Shown here: piece after piece, positions 25,244-35,100 of the stretch
Layout: each line of letters opens with the position of its first letter
Position numbering within the stretch: position 1 is the stretch's first letter
Position numbers and translations under genes: made by a program
The notes under the pieces: model-generated
Database searches by the model: none
Told to the model about the DNA's origin: nothing
The model's input: only the letters and a program-made list of their open reading frames with translations
Assembly: GCA_964617875.1 (NCBI GenBank)
Contig: CAZUAI010000006.1
Coordinates: forward strand, 42,877-106,876
Direction: 5' to 3'
From: CAZMVY01 sp964617875
GTDB lineage: Bacteria; Planctomycetota; Phycisphaerae; UBA1845; PWPN01
Length of the DNA stretch: 64,000 nt

Positions 25244-26626
25244 ATGAAAAAGATCCTGGCGTTCATCCTTCTCGCGGGTTTGCTCGTCGGGGGCGGCGCG
25301 GGCTACTGGCGCCGCGGCAGCACCACGGCCGTGTCCTTTCGCACGGAGCCGGTCCGGCGGGGAGACATGGTCGTCTGCATCAGCGCCACCGGCACCGTGG
25401 AGCCGGAGGAGGTCATCGACGTCGGCGCGCAGGTCGCCGGCCAGATCCTGTCGTTCGGCAAGGACGCCAACGGGCGAACGGTGGACTACGGTTCTCCGGT
25501 CGAAGCGGGCACCGTCCTGGCGAGAATCGATGATGCCCTTTACACCTCCGAGGTGACGCAGGCCGGGGCGCAGGTCTTGTCGGCGCAGGGGGGGCTGAGG
25601 CGCGCCGAGGCCGACCTGGAGCAGGCGAAGGCCAGGCTCTTCCAGGCCGAGCGAAACTGGGAGCGCGCTCAGCAGCTCGGTTCCTCGTCGGCCCTGGCAG
25701 GCACGGAGTATGACAATTACAGGGCGGGCTACGACTCGGCAAAGGCGAGTGTCGAGATTGCCGAGGCGGCGATCGTTCAGGCCAGGGGCGGCCTTGCCCA
25801 GGCCGAGGGCATGCTGGACCGCGCGAAGCGCAATCTCGGCTACACCACGATCACGTCGCCGGTCAAGGGCGTCATCATCGATCGGCGCGTCAACATCGGC
25901 CAGACCGTCGTCGCGAGCCTGAACGCCCCCAGCCTTTTCCTGATCGCCAAGGACCTCACCCGCATCCAGGTCTGGGTGGCCGTGAACGAGGCGGACATCG
26001 GCCGCCTGCGTCCCGGCCAGCCCGTGACATTCACGGTGGATGCGTTTCCGGGCGAGTCATTCAAGGGGCAGGTTGGCAAGATCCGTCTGAATGCCTCCAT
26101 GACACAGAACGTCGTCACCTACACGGTGGAGGTGGTGGCCGACAATCCCGACGGACGACTGCTGCCGTACCTCACGGCGAACGTCAAGTTCGAACTGAGT
26201 CGCCATGACAACGTGCTGATGGTGCCCGCCGCCGCGTTGCGATGGACGCCCGCCCGGGAGCAGGTCTCGCCGGAGGCTCGCCGGGCCCTCGAGGAGCCGC
26301 GTGCCGCTGCCGTGTCGGCAGTCGTTTCGCCATCCGCACTGCTCGCGGCGCCGTCGTCCGGAGCGGCCTCGCAGCCTGCATCCGTGCCGGGCGACGGACA
26401 GGAGCAGGGCGTGGTCTGGGTTCCGGATGGACCGTATGTGCGGCCCGTCTTCGTCCGCGTGGGCCTGACCGACGACGTCATGACGGAGGTTCAGGGCGCC
26501 GGCGTGGCGGAAGGCGTAAACGTCGTGACGGGTCAGGACGAGGGCGAGACCGCCTCGACCGGCAGCAACCCGTTCCTGCCCAAGATACCAAGGGGCGGAA
26601 AGGGCGGGCCGCCGCCGCCCATGTAG
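25244..26626 (+). CDS. macA: MacA-like periplasmic adaptor
   Basis: A 460-residue membrane fusion protein for an ABC efflux pump. The start is ATG 25244, followed by a single membrane anchor (residues 4-22). The biotinyl-lipoyl half-motif includes ATGTVEPEEVIDVGAQVAGQ, then a long alpha-hairpin (about 110-210) and the second half VKGVIIDRRVNIGQTV. The beta-barrel contains VWVAVNEADIGRLRPGQ. The C-terminus has an Ala/Ser-rich insertion and ends Pro/Gly-rich. It heads the MacA, ATPase, permease and NodT set. Typical substrates in the family are macrolides, peptides or lipids; here unknown. Confidence 0.93.
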   Translation: MKKILAFILLAGLLVGGGAGYWRRGSTTAVSFRTEPVRRGDMVVCISATGTVEPEEVIDVGAQVAGQILSFGKDANGRTVDYGSPVEAGTVLARIDDALYTSEVTQAGAQVLSAQGGLRRAEADLEQAKARLFQAERNWERAQQLGSSSALAGTEYDNYRAGYDSAKASVEIAEAAIVQARGGLAQAEGMLDRAKRNLGYTTITSPVKGVIIDRRVNIGQTVVASLNAPSLFLIAKDLTRIQVWVAVNEADIGRLRPGQPVTFTVDAFPGESFKGQVGKIRLNASMTQNVVTYTVEVVADNPDGRLLPYLTANVKFELSRHDNVLMVPAAALRWTPAREQVSPEARRALEEPRAAAVSAVVSPSALLAAPSSGAASQPASVPGDGQEQGVVWVPDGPYVRPVFVRVGLTDDVMTEVQGAGVAEGVNVVTGQDEGETASTGSNPFLPKIPRGGKGGPPPPM

Positions 26627-26656
26627 GCGGGTCGCCGATTGCCGTGGCCGTACCCG

Positions 26657-27406
26657 ATGCCAATGATCCGGCTTCATGACATCTGCAAGACGTACCACAT
26701 CGGCGAAATCAGCCTGCCGGTGCTGAAGAATGTCTCCCTGAGCGTCGAGCGCGGCGAGCTGGTTGCCCTTATGGGCGCCTCCGGCTCGGGCAAGAGCACG
26801 TTGATGAACATCCTGGGCTGCCTCGACCGGCCGACTTCCGGCCGGTACTGGCTTGACGGCCGGGACGTGTCGGGGCTCTCGGTCGTCGAGCGGGCGATGG
26901 AAAGGAACCGGAGGATCGGCTTCGTCTTTCAGAATTTCAACCTTCTGCCGCGTACGAGCGCATTGGACAATGTGGCCATGCCGCTTTCTTACGCGGCTGA
27001 GCACCTTTCCGAGCGCGAGTGCCGCCGCCGCGCACAGGAGATGCTTTGCCGGTTCGGCCTGCAGGATCGACTGCATCACGAGCCGTCGCAGCTCTCGGGC
27101 GGCCAGCAACAGCGGGTGGCCATCGCCCGCGCGCTGATTCACCGGCCTCCTCTGCTGTTCGCCGACGAGCCGACCGGCAACCTGGACTCCCGAACGAGCG
27201 TCGAGGTCCTTCGCATGTTTCAGCGTCTGAACGAGGAAGACGGTCTGACCATCATCCTGGTGACGCACGACGCGAACGTGGCCAGGTTCGCCCGGCGGGT
27301 CATTCATATTCGCGACGGCACGATCTCCGACGGATCCTTCTCCGACGACGGCCCCGTGCAGCCGGTTTCCGGAGCGGAGTGCGTGGAGGGAGGAGCCTGC
27401 ATATGA
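26657..27406 (+). CDS. MacB/LolD-type ABC ATPase
   Basis: A 249-residue nucleotide-binding subunit. Walker A GASGSGKST, Q-loop FQNFNLLPR, signature LSGGQQQR, Walker B LLFADEPTG and H-loop VTHD are all intact. The start is uncertain: ATG 26657 or 26663, or TTG 26639, none with a strong ribosome site. In E. coli MacB the ATPase and permease are one polypeptide; here they are separate genes overlapping by 4 nt (ATGA at 27403), the common arrangement outside Enterobacteria. Confidence 0.93.
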   Translation: MPMIRLHDICKTYHIGEISLPVLKNVSLSVERGELVALMGASGSGKSTLMNILGCLDRPTSGRYWLDGRDVSGLSVVERAMERNRRIGFVFQNFNLLPRTSALDNVAMPLSYAAEHLSERECRRRAQEMLCRFGLQDRLHHEPSQLSGGQQQRVAIARALIHRPPLLFADEPTGNLDSRTSVEVLRMFQRLNEEDGLTIILVTHDANVARFARRVIHIRDGTISDGSFSDDGPVQPVSGAECVEGGACI

Positions 27407-28770
27407 GAATCCTGCGTACCACCCGGACCGCCCTGCGGGCGCTGCGGCGGAACCCGATGCGGGCGACGCTGACGACGCTGGGGATCGTGATCGGCGTCGG
27501 GGCGGTGATCGCCATGATGGAAATCGGCGCGGGCTCCGCGGCGCAGATCCAGAAGGGCATCTCCAGCATGGGGGCCAACGTGTTGCTCATCATGCCGGGG
27601 ACCGCGTCCACGGCCGGCGTGAGCACCGGCAGCGTGACCACGCTCACCCCGCAGGACTGCGACGCCATTGTCCGCGAGTGCCCGGCCATCCGGACGGCTG
27701 CCCCGGTCGTGCGGGCCCGCACGCAGGTGGTCTGCGGCAGTCGCAACTGGCAACCCAATTCGATCTACGGGACGACGGCGGCCTTTCTGGAAGTGAGGCA
27801 ACTGGGCCCCATGGCGCAAGGGAGCATGTTCACGGACCGGGACATTCTCAATGGGAACCGCGTGTGCGTCATCGGAAAGACGCTGGTGCGGGAGCTGTTC
27901 CAGGGCCAATCGCCCATCGGGAGGGAGATCCGCGTCAAGAACGTGACGTTTCGGGTCATCGGGGTGCTGCGGAGCAAAGGGGCCAACATGATGGGGATGG
28001 ACCAGGACGACATCCTGATTGCGCCCTGGTCCACGATCAGGTCCCGCGTGACCGGTTCCACGCTGGAGAACGCCAGCCAGAGCATCAGCAGCGGGTCCGG
28101 CAGCAGTTCCGTCAACACCCTGAGCAACCTTTACCCCAGCGGCCAGACGAGCCTGTATCCCCAGCGCAGCGAGGCCCAGATCGCCAACTACCCGATGCCG
28201 GTGCGCTTCACGAACGTCGATCAGATTCTTGCGACCGCCCGGAACACCCAATCCATTCCCGCGGCCATGCGGCAGGTGAGGGACGTGCTGCGCCGCCGTC
28301 ATCGCCTCGGCGCTGAAGACGCCGACGATTTCGACCTGCGCGACATGACGGAGATGAGCAACGTGCTCACCTCCACGACCACGCTGATGACCAACCTGCT
28401 GCTGTGCGTGGCGACGATCTCGCTCGTCGTCGGCGGCGTCGGGATCATGAATATCATGCTGGTCTCGGTGACGGAGCGCACCCGCGAAATCGGGCTGCGC
28501 ATGGCCGTGGGCGCCCAGCCGCGCGACATTCTGCGACAGTTTCTGGTCGAGGCCGTCGTCCTGTGCCTGCTCGGCGGGGCAATCGGGATTTCGCTGGGGC
28601 GGGGAGCCTCGACACTGGTCCGGCTGCTGCTCGGCTGGCCGACGGCAATCTCCGTGGGAGCGATCCTCGCGGCGGTGCTGGTTTCCGCGAGCGTCGGGAT
28701 GCTGTTCGGCTATTACCCGGCATGGAAGGCCTCCCGTCTCGATCCGATCGAGGCGCTGCGCTACGAATGA
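27403..28770 (+). CDS. MacB-type ABC permease (FtsX family)
   Basis: A 455-residue permease. The start ATG 27403 lies 7 nt after AGGAG. One helix sits near residues 22-42 (LTTLGIVIGVGAVIAMMEIG), then a large periplasmic MacB_PCD domain with a Ser/Gly-rich stretch (about 220-240), then three C-terminal helices with MNIMLVSVTERTREIGLRMA, the classic FtsX/MacB coupling segment. It works with the preceding ATPase and MacA in mechanotransmission-type efflux. Likely translationally coupled. Confidence 0.94.
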   Translation: MRILRTTRTALRALRRNPMRATLTTLGIVIGVGAVIAMMEIGAGSAAQIQKGISSMGANVLLIMPGTASTAGVSTGSVTTLTPQDCDAIVRECPAIRTAAPVVRARTQVVCGSRNWQPNSIYGTTAAFLEVRQLGPMAQGSMFTDRDILNGNRVCVIGKTLVRELFQGQSPIGREIRVKNVTFRVIGVLRSKGANMMGMDQDDILIAPWSTIRSRVTGSTLENASQSISSGSGSSSVNTLSNLYPSGQTSLYPQRSEAQIANYPMPVRFTNVDQILATARNTQSIPAAMRQVRDVLRRRHRLGAEDADDFDLRDMTEMSNVLTSTTTLMTNLLLCVATISLVVGGVGIMNIMLVSVTERTREIGLRMAVGAQPRDILRQFLVEAVVLCLLGGAIGISLGRGASTLVRLLLGWPTAISVGAILAAVLVSASVGMLFGYYPAWKASRLDPIEALRYE

Positions 28771-28780
28771 GGAATGCAAG

Positions 28781-30406
28781 ATGGCGGATACAGATGCGCG
28801 ACGTGTCGCACTCCGTGCCGCAGGGCTCGGTCTGCTCTGCGCCCTGGCTTCCGGATGCGCCGTCGGACCGGATTACAGGCGCCCGGACCTGCCCGTGCCG
28901 GCCGGGTGGACCGGCCTGCGATCGGACGCGGCAGCGACGCAGCCCGCAACCCCGACGACCCGGCCGACCGGCGAGCCTTGTGATGTCGCCGCGTGGTGGA
29001 AGAGGCTGAACGATCCGACGCTGGACTCGCTGATCGACCGGGCCGTCCGGTCCAACCTGGACCTGAAGATCGCCACCGCTCGTGTCCGCGAGGCAAGGGC
29101 ACAGCGCAACGTGGCGGCCTCCGCCCTCTGGCCGCAGATCGCCTCGTCGGGCCACTACAACTACAGCGGGGCCAGCCTGAACGCCGGTCCCGAGTCCTCA
29201 GGCAACACCAGCGTGCTCAAGGACGCGCGGAACACGGCCATCAACGCGGCCGTCCGGTCACTGACGTCCGGCCAGGGGATCGACCCCGCACAGATCGCTT
29301 CAAGCACGGCCAACCAGGTTGTCTCGCAGGTCATCAACAGGAAGCTCACGGACGACGCCGGGACTTCGCACCGCGGCCAGAACATGTTTCAGGCGGGGTT
29401 CGACGCGAGTTGGGAGCTGGATGTCTTCGGCGGCACGCGTCGCGGAGTCGAGGCGGCCGACGCGGATGCCACGGCCGCCGCCGATGATCGACGGGGTGTG
29501 ATCGTGTCGCTGGTATCGGAGGTGGCGCTCAACTATGCGCAGTTGAGGGGATACCAGAAACGATTGGCGATCGCCCTGCAGAACGTCGAGGCGCAGCGCA
29601 AGACGGTCGAGCTGACACAGGAGCGGCTCTCGGCCGAATTCGCGAGCAGGTTGGAGGTGGCGCAGGCCCGAACGCAGCTCGCCACCACGGCATCGCAGGT
29701 CCCCGTCCTGGAGGATGCCATTCGTCAGACCATCTACCGCCTGGGCGTCCTGCTTGGGCTCCCGCCGGGCGCGCTCCTGCCCGAACTGGAGAAGGCGGCG
29801 GCGCTTCCCGCGAACCCGCCCGACGTGCCCATCGGCCTGCCTTCGGACCTGCTTCGCCGCCGACCGGACGTGTGTTCCGCCGAACGCCAACTGGCGGCGG
29901 CCACCGCGCGGATCGGGGAGGCCGTCGCCGATCTGTTCCCGAAGTTCTCTCTCACGGGCGCCTTCGGAACCCAGAGTCGGGATGCCCGCTACGTGCTCGA
30001 TCGCAACAGCCTCACGTGGTCGGTCGGACCGGCGGTCTCCTGGCCGATCTTCCAGGGCGGCCGGATCGTGGCGAACATCGAGATACAGAACGCCCGCCAG
30101 GAGCAGGCTCTGGCTGCATACGAGCAGACGGTGTTGAACGCGCTGAAAGAAGTGGAGACCGCGCTCTCCGCCTACTCGAATGAACAGCTGCGCCGCCAGA
30201 CGCTTCAGGAAGCCGTTCAGACGAGCCGGCAGGCGACCGAGTTGAGCATGCAGCTCTACGTCCGCGGAATGACGGCGTTTCTGAACGTGCTCGAAGCGCA
30301 ACGCGCGACGTACGTGTCCGAGGAGGCCCTCGTTCAGAGCGACACGGCCATCATCACCAGCCTGATCGCCCTGTACAAGGCCCTCGGCGGGGGGTGGGAG
30401 GGCTGA
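28781..30406 (+). CDS. NodT-type outer-membrane efflux lipoprotein
   Basis: A 541-residue TolC-family channel. The start ATG 28781 follows GAGG by 8 nt. Lipobox ASGC, then the NodT hallmark CAVGPDYRRPDLPVP. Two OEP repeats contain the markers SLVSEVALNYAQLRG and GLPSDLLRRRPDVCSAERQL, typical of the RND/NodT lipoprotein branch. An insertion around residues 125-190 (TSGQGIDPAQ) is unusual. It completes the MacAB pump and is not closely related to the two TolC paralogues elsewhere in the window. Confidence 0.94.
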   Translation: MADTDARRVALRAAGLGLLCALASGCAVGPDYRRPDLPVPAGWTGLRSDAAATQPATPTTRPTGEPCDVAAWWKRLNDPTLDSLIDRAVRSNLDLKIATARVREARAQRNVAASALWPQIASSGHYNYSGASLNAGPESSGNTSVLKDARNTAINAAVRSLTSGQGIDPAQIASSTANQVVSQVINRKLTDDAGTSHRGQNMFQAGFDASWELDVFGGTRRGVEAADADATAAADDRRGVIVSLVSEVALNYAQLRGYQKRLAIALQNVEAQRKTVELTQERLSAEFASRLEVAQARTQLATTASQVPVLEDAIRQTIYRLGVLLGLPPGALLPELEKAAALPANPPDVPIGLPSDLLRRRPDVCSAERQLAAATARIGEAVADLFPKFSLTGAFGTQSRDARYVLDRNSLTWSVGPAVSWPIFQGGRIVANIEIQNARQEQALAAYEQTVLNALKEVETALSAYSNEQLRRQTLQEAVQTSRQATELSMQLYVRGMTAFLNVLEAQRATYVSEEALVQSDTAIITSLIALYKALGGGWEG

Positions 30407-30515
30407 AGACGCTCCATCGCCGCGGCCGCGTTCCGGGCGACGGCCGCGTTGCCGCCGGCGGGGGCCGCGCCATGCGGACCCATCCGGAGTCCCTCCGGAG
30501 GGATCGCGGCGGGGG

Positions 30516-31982
30516 TCACACGCGCGGCAGGTCGCCGGGGCCCTTGGTCGGCAGTTCGGTGTGGCCCATGAGGAAGCGGTCCACGCCGCGGGCCGCCTCG
30601 CGGCCTTCGCTGATCGCCCAGACGACGAGCGACTGGCCCCGCCGCATGTCGCCCGCCGCGAAGACGCCCGGCACGTTCGTCATGTATTCGGCGTCCGTCG
30701 CGACGTTGCCCCGCGCGTCGAGCTTCACGCCGAGCTGCGCGATCGGGCCGCCGGGCTCCGGTCCGACGAAGCCCATCGCCAGCAGCACGAGGTCCGCCGG
30801 CCAGTCGCGGTCGCTGCCGGCCACCTCGCGCATCTGCGGCCCCCGGCCGTCGGGGGCCGGCACGAACTCGACGTCCACCGTGTGGAGCCGCCGGACGCGG
30901 CCGCCCGCACCCGCAAACTCCTTCGTCAGGATGCTCCAATACCGCTCGCAGCCTTCTTCGTGCGAGCTGCTTGTGCGGAGCTTCATCGGCCAGTAGGGCC
31001 ACGGCTGGCCCGGCGGCCGGCCTTCGGGCGGCCTGGGCAGCAGCTCGAACTGTGTGACCGACCTCGCCCCGTGCCGGTTCGACGTCCCGACGCAGTCGCT
31101 GCCGGTGTCGCCGCCGCCGATGACGATCACGTGCTTGTCCGTTGCGAGGATCGGCCGTGCGTCCGCCAGGGTGTCGCCGGCGACGCGGCGGTTCTGCTGC
31201 GTGAGGAAGTCCATCGCAAAGTGGATGCCGTCGAGGCCGCGGCCCGGAATCGGCAGGTCGCGCGGCTTCGTGGCCCCGCCGCAAAGCACGATTGCGTCGA
31301 ACGGCTCGAGCTGCGAAACGGGGAAGTCCCGCCCGACGTCGACGCCCGGCCGGAAGAGGATGCCCTCGTCCTCCAGGATCTTCAGGCGCCGATCGAGAAC
31401 CCACTTCTCGAGCTTGAAGTCGGGGATGCCGTACCGCAGCAGGCCGCCGATGCGGTCCGCCCGTTCGAACACGACGACGGAGTGCCCGGCGCGGTTGAGC
31501 TGCTGCGCGCAGGCGAGGCCCGCCGGCCCGGAGCCGATCACCGCGACCATCTTGCCCGTGCGGTGCTTCGGCGGCTCGGGGCGGATCCAGCCGGCCTCGA
31601 AGGCGTGCTCGGCGACGGCGTACTCGATCCGCTCGATCGTCACCGGCGGTTCGTTGATGCCCAGCACGCACGCCTCTTCGCACGGCGCGGGGCAGACGCG
31701 GCCGGTGAACTCGGGGAAGTTGTTCGTCGCGTGCAGCTCGGCGATCGCCGGCTCCCACAGGCCGCGGTAGACGAAGTCGTTCCAGTCGGGGATGAGGTTT
31801 CCCAGCGGACAGCCCGGGTGGCAGAACGGCACGCCGCAGTCCATGCACCGCGCCGCCTGGCGTCGCAGCCGCTCCTCGGGAAAGGGCATGTAGACGTCAA
31901 GCGAGTCGCGGAGGCGCTCCTCGACCGGACGCCGTTCGGGCGTTTCACGCGGGTATTCACGGAAACCGGTGGGCTTACCCAT
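30516..31982 (-). CDS. gltD: Glutamate synthase small subunit
   Basis: A 488-residue NAD(P)H-oxidising subunit that passes electrons to GltB. The N-terminal iron-sulfur cysteines are CMDCGVPFCHPGCPLGN and CPAPCEEACVLG. FAD-binding GSGPAGLACAQQL and NADPH-binding GGGDTGSDC follow, with the C-terminal AAGDMRRGQSLVVWAI FAD site. The start is ATG 31982, 125 nt after the gltB stop. GltD makes glutamate from glutamine and 2-oxoglutarate together with GltB. Standard gltBD order. Confidence 0.96.
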   Translation of the reverse strand: MGKPTGFREYPRETPERRPVEERLRDSLDVYMPFPEERLRRQAARCMDCGVPFCHPGCPLGNLIPDWNDFVYRGLWEPAIAELHATNNFPEFTGRVCPAPCEEACVLGINEPPVTIERIEYAVAEHAFEAGWIRPEPPKHRTGKMVAVIGSGPAGLACAQQLNRAGHSVVVFERADRIGGLLRYGIPDFKLEKWVLDRRLKILEDEGILFRPGVDVGRDFPVSQLEPFDAIVLCGGATKPRDLPIPGRGLDGIHFAMDFLTQQNRRVAGDTLADARPILATDKHVIVIGGGDTGSDCVGTSNRHGARSVTQFELLPRPPEGRPPGQPWPYWPMKLRTSSSHEEGCERYWSILTKEFAGAGGRVRRLHTVDVEFVPAPDGRGPQMREVAGSDRDWPADLVLLAMGFVGPEPGGPIAQLGVKLDARGNVATDAEYMTNVPGVFAAGDMRRGQSLVVWAISEGREAARGVDRFLMGHTELPTKGPGDLPRV

Positions 31983-32107
31983 TCGTGACACCGTCCTTCC
32001 TCTTCCAGGCGCGACTCCGGCCCCCGGACCCGGCCGGCGGGCGAACCTTCGCCGCCGCGGGCACGCCGCCCCGGAGAACCGCCCGCCCCCCGCGCTCCCG
32101 TACGTCG

Positions 32108-35100
32108 CTATGCATACGCCGGCACCGGTCCTTTCTGGTGCGGTCGGCCCTCGGCCGCCAGCCGCTGCAGCGCCCGCTTGTAGTCGGTCGGCATCACCTT
32201 TACGAAGTCCTCGAGCGCCTCGTCCCAATGGTCGAGCACGGCCTTCGCCCGCGCGCTCTCCGTGTACAGGAAGTGATTCTCGATCAATTCCCGCAGGTCG
32301 GCGATGTCGTCCGCGTCGGTCACCTTCTCCAGCTCCACCATTTCGAGGTTGCACCGGACCCGGCCGAAGTCGCCGGCCTCGTCCAGTACGTAGGCGATGC
32401 CGCCGCTCATGCCCGCGGCGAAGTTCCGCCCCGTCGGGCCCAGGACCGCCACGCGCCCGCCGGTCATGTACTCACACCCGTGGTCGCCCACGCCCTCGAC
32501 GACCGCCCGCGCGCCGCTGTTGCGGACGCAGAACCGTTCGCCCGCCAGCCCGCGGATGTACGCCTCGCCGCCGGTCGCGCCGTAGAGGGCGACGTTGCCG
32601 ATGAGGATGTTCTCCTCCGCGACGAAGGTCGCCTCGCGCGGCGGGCGGATGATGAGCTTCGCCCCCGAGAGCCCCTTGCCGAAATAGTCGTTCGCGTCGC
32701 CCTCGACGCGCATCGTCAGACCCCGCGCGCCGAACGCGCAGAAGCTCTGCCCGGCCGAGCCGCGGCAGCGGACCACGATGGTGTCGTCCGGCAGGCCGTC
32801 CGCGCCGTGCCGCCGCGAGATCTCGCTGCTGAGCATCGTGCCGACCGTGCGGTGGACGTTGCGGATCGGCAGGTCGATCTCGACCCGTTCGCCGCGTTCC
32901 AGCGCCGGCCGGGCCCTCTCGATCAGGCCGTGGTCGAGCGCCGCCTCGAGCCCGTGCTCCTGCTGCGTGAGGCAGTGCTTGCCGACATAGGCCGGCACCT
33001 CGGGCTGGTACAGGATGTTCGAGAGGTCGAGCCCCCGGGCCTTCCAGTGATCGACGGCCTTGCGCGGCTCCAGCTTGTCCGACCGTCCCACCATCTCGTG
33101 GATCGTCCGGAAGCCGAGGCTCGCCATGATCTGCCGCAGCTCCTCCGCGACGAAGTAGAGGAAGTTGATCACGTACTCCGGTTTGCCGGTGAACTTCCGG
33201 CGCAGCTCGGGATCCTGCGTCGCGACGCCGACGGGGCACGTGTTCAGGTGGCACTTCCGCATCATGACGCAGCCGGAGACGACCAGCGGGGCCGTCGCGA
33301 AGCCGAACTCCTCGGCCCCGAGGAGGCAGGCGATCGCGACGTCGCGGCCGGTCTTGAGCTGCCCGTCGCACTCGACGACGATGCGGCTCCGCAGATCGTT
33401 CAGCACGAGCGTCTGGTGCGTTTCGGCGAGGCCCAGCTCCCACGGCAGGCCGGCGTGCTTGATCGACGACTGCGGCGAGGCGCCCGTGCCCCCGTCGTGT
33501 CCGCTGATGAGCACGACGTCGGCCTTGCCCTTTGCCACGCCCGCCGCCACGATCCCCACGCCGACCTCGGCGACCAGCTTCACGCTGATCCGCGCCCTGG
33601 GGTTGGCGTTCTTCAGGTCGTGGATGAGCTGCGCGAGATCCTCGATCGAGTAGATGTCGTGGTGCGGCGGCGGGGAGATGAGCTGGACGTACGGCGTCGA
33701 GTGGCGGACCCTGGCGATCCAGGGGTAGACCTTCTCGGCCGGAAGCTGGCCGCCCTCGCCCGGCTTGGCGCCCTGGGCCATCTTGATCTGCAGCTCGTTC
33801 GCGTTGACGAGGTAGTGGTTCGTCACGCCGAAGCGCGCCGACGCCACCTGCTTGATCGCGCTGTTTCGCCAGGTACCGTCCGGCTCCGGCGTGAAGCGGG
33901 CGGGGTCCTCGCCGCCTTCGCCGCTGTTGCTCCGGCCGCCGATGCGGTTCATCGCGATCGCCAGCGTCTCGTGCGCCTCCTGGCTGATCGAGCCGTACGA
34001 CATCGCGCCGGTCTTGAACCGTTTGACGATCTCCGTCCACGGCTCGACCTCGTCGAGCGGGATCGGCTTGTCCAGCGTCTTGAACTCGAGCAGGCCGCGG
34101 AGCGTGCACAGCGCCCGGCTCTGGTCGTTGATCAGCGCGGCGTATTCGGCGTAGGTCTTCGCGTTGTTTTCGCGCGTGGCCTGCTGCAACCGGGCGATCG
34201 TGAGCGGGTTGAAGAGGTGGCGTTCGCCGTTCCGCCGCCACTGGTACTGCCCGCCGACGTCCAGATCGAGCACGGCGGCGACCTCCCGCGGCGGGTAGGC
34301 CCGCTCGTGCCGCCGCCGGGCCTCGAGCGCGACCGTCTCGAGGCCGATCCCCCCGATGCGCGACGGGGTCCAGGGGAAGTACGTGCGGATCAGCTGTTCG
34401 CTCAGGCCGACGGCCTCGAACACCTGCGCCCCGCGGTAGCTCTGGAGCGTCGAGATGCCCATCTTCGACATCGTCTTGAGGACGCCCTTGTCGGCCGCCT
34501 TCACGTAGTTCTTCTTCGCCGTCTCGGCCGAGACCTCCGTCAACTGTCCCGTGGCGACCATGTCCTCGATGCTCTCGAAGGCGAGATACGGGTTGATCGC
34601 CCCGGCGCCGTAGCCGAACAGCAGACAGAAGTGATGCACCTCGCGCGGCTCGCCGCTCTCGATCACCAGGCCGCACTGCGTCCGGCGACCCTCGCGGACG
34701 AGGTGATGGTGCACCGCGGACGTCGCCAGCAGCGCCGGAATCGGGGCATTGTCGCGGTCCGCGGGCCGGTCGGAGAGGATCAGGATCGAGTAGCCGTTCC
34801 GCACCGCCCACGACGCCCGGGCACAGAGTTCGTCCAGCGCCGCCTCCATCGCCCCCGCGCCGCCCCGCGCCTCGAACACGATCGGCAGCGTGATCGAGGC
34901 CAGCCCCTCGGCCTTCAGCGCCCGGATCCGCTCCAGTTCTTCGTTGGTGAGGATGGGCCGGTCCACCCGGAGCTGGCGGCAGTGGCGCGGCGTCTCCTGG
35001 AACAGGTCCTGCTCCGCGCCCAGCGTCGAAATGTACGACGTCACCAGTTCCTCGCGGATGGCGTCGAGCGGCGGGTTCGTCACCTGGGCGAAGAGCTGCT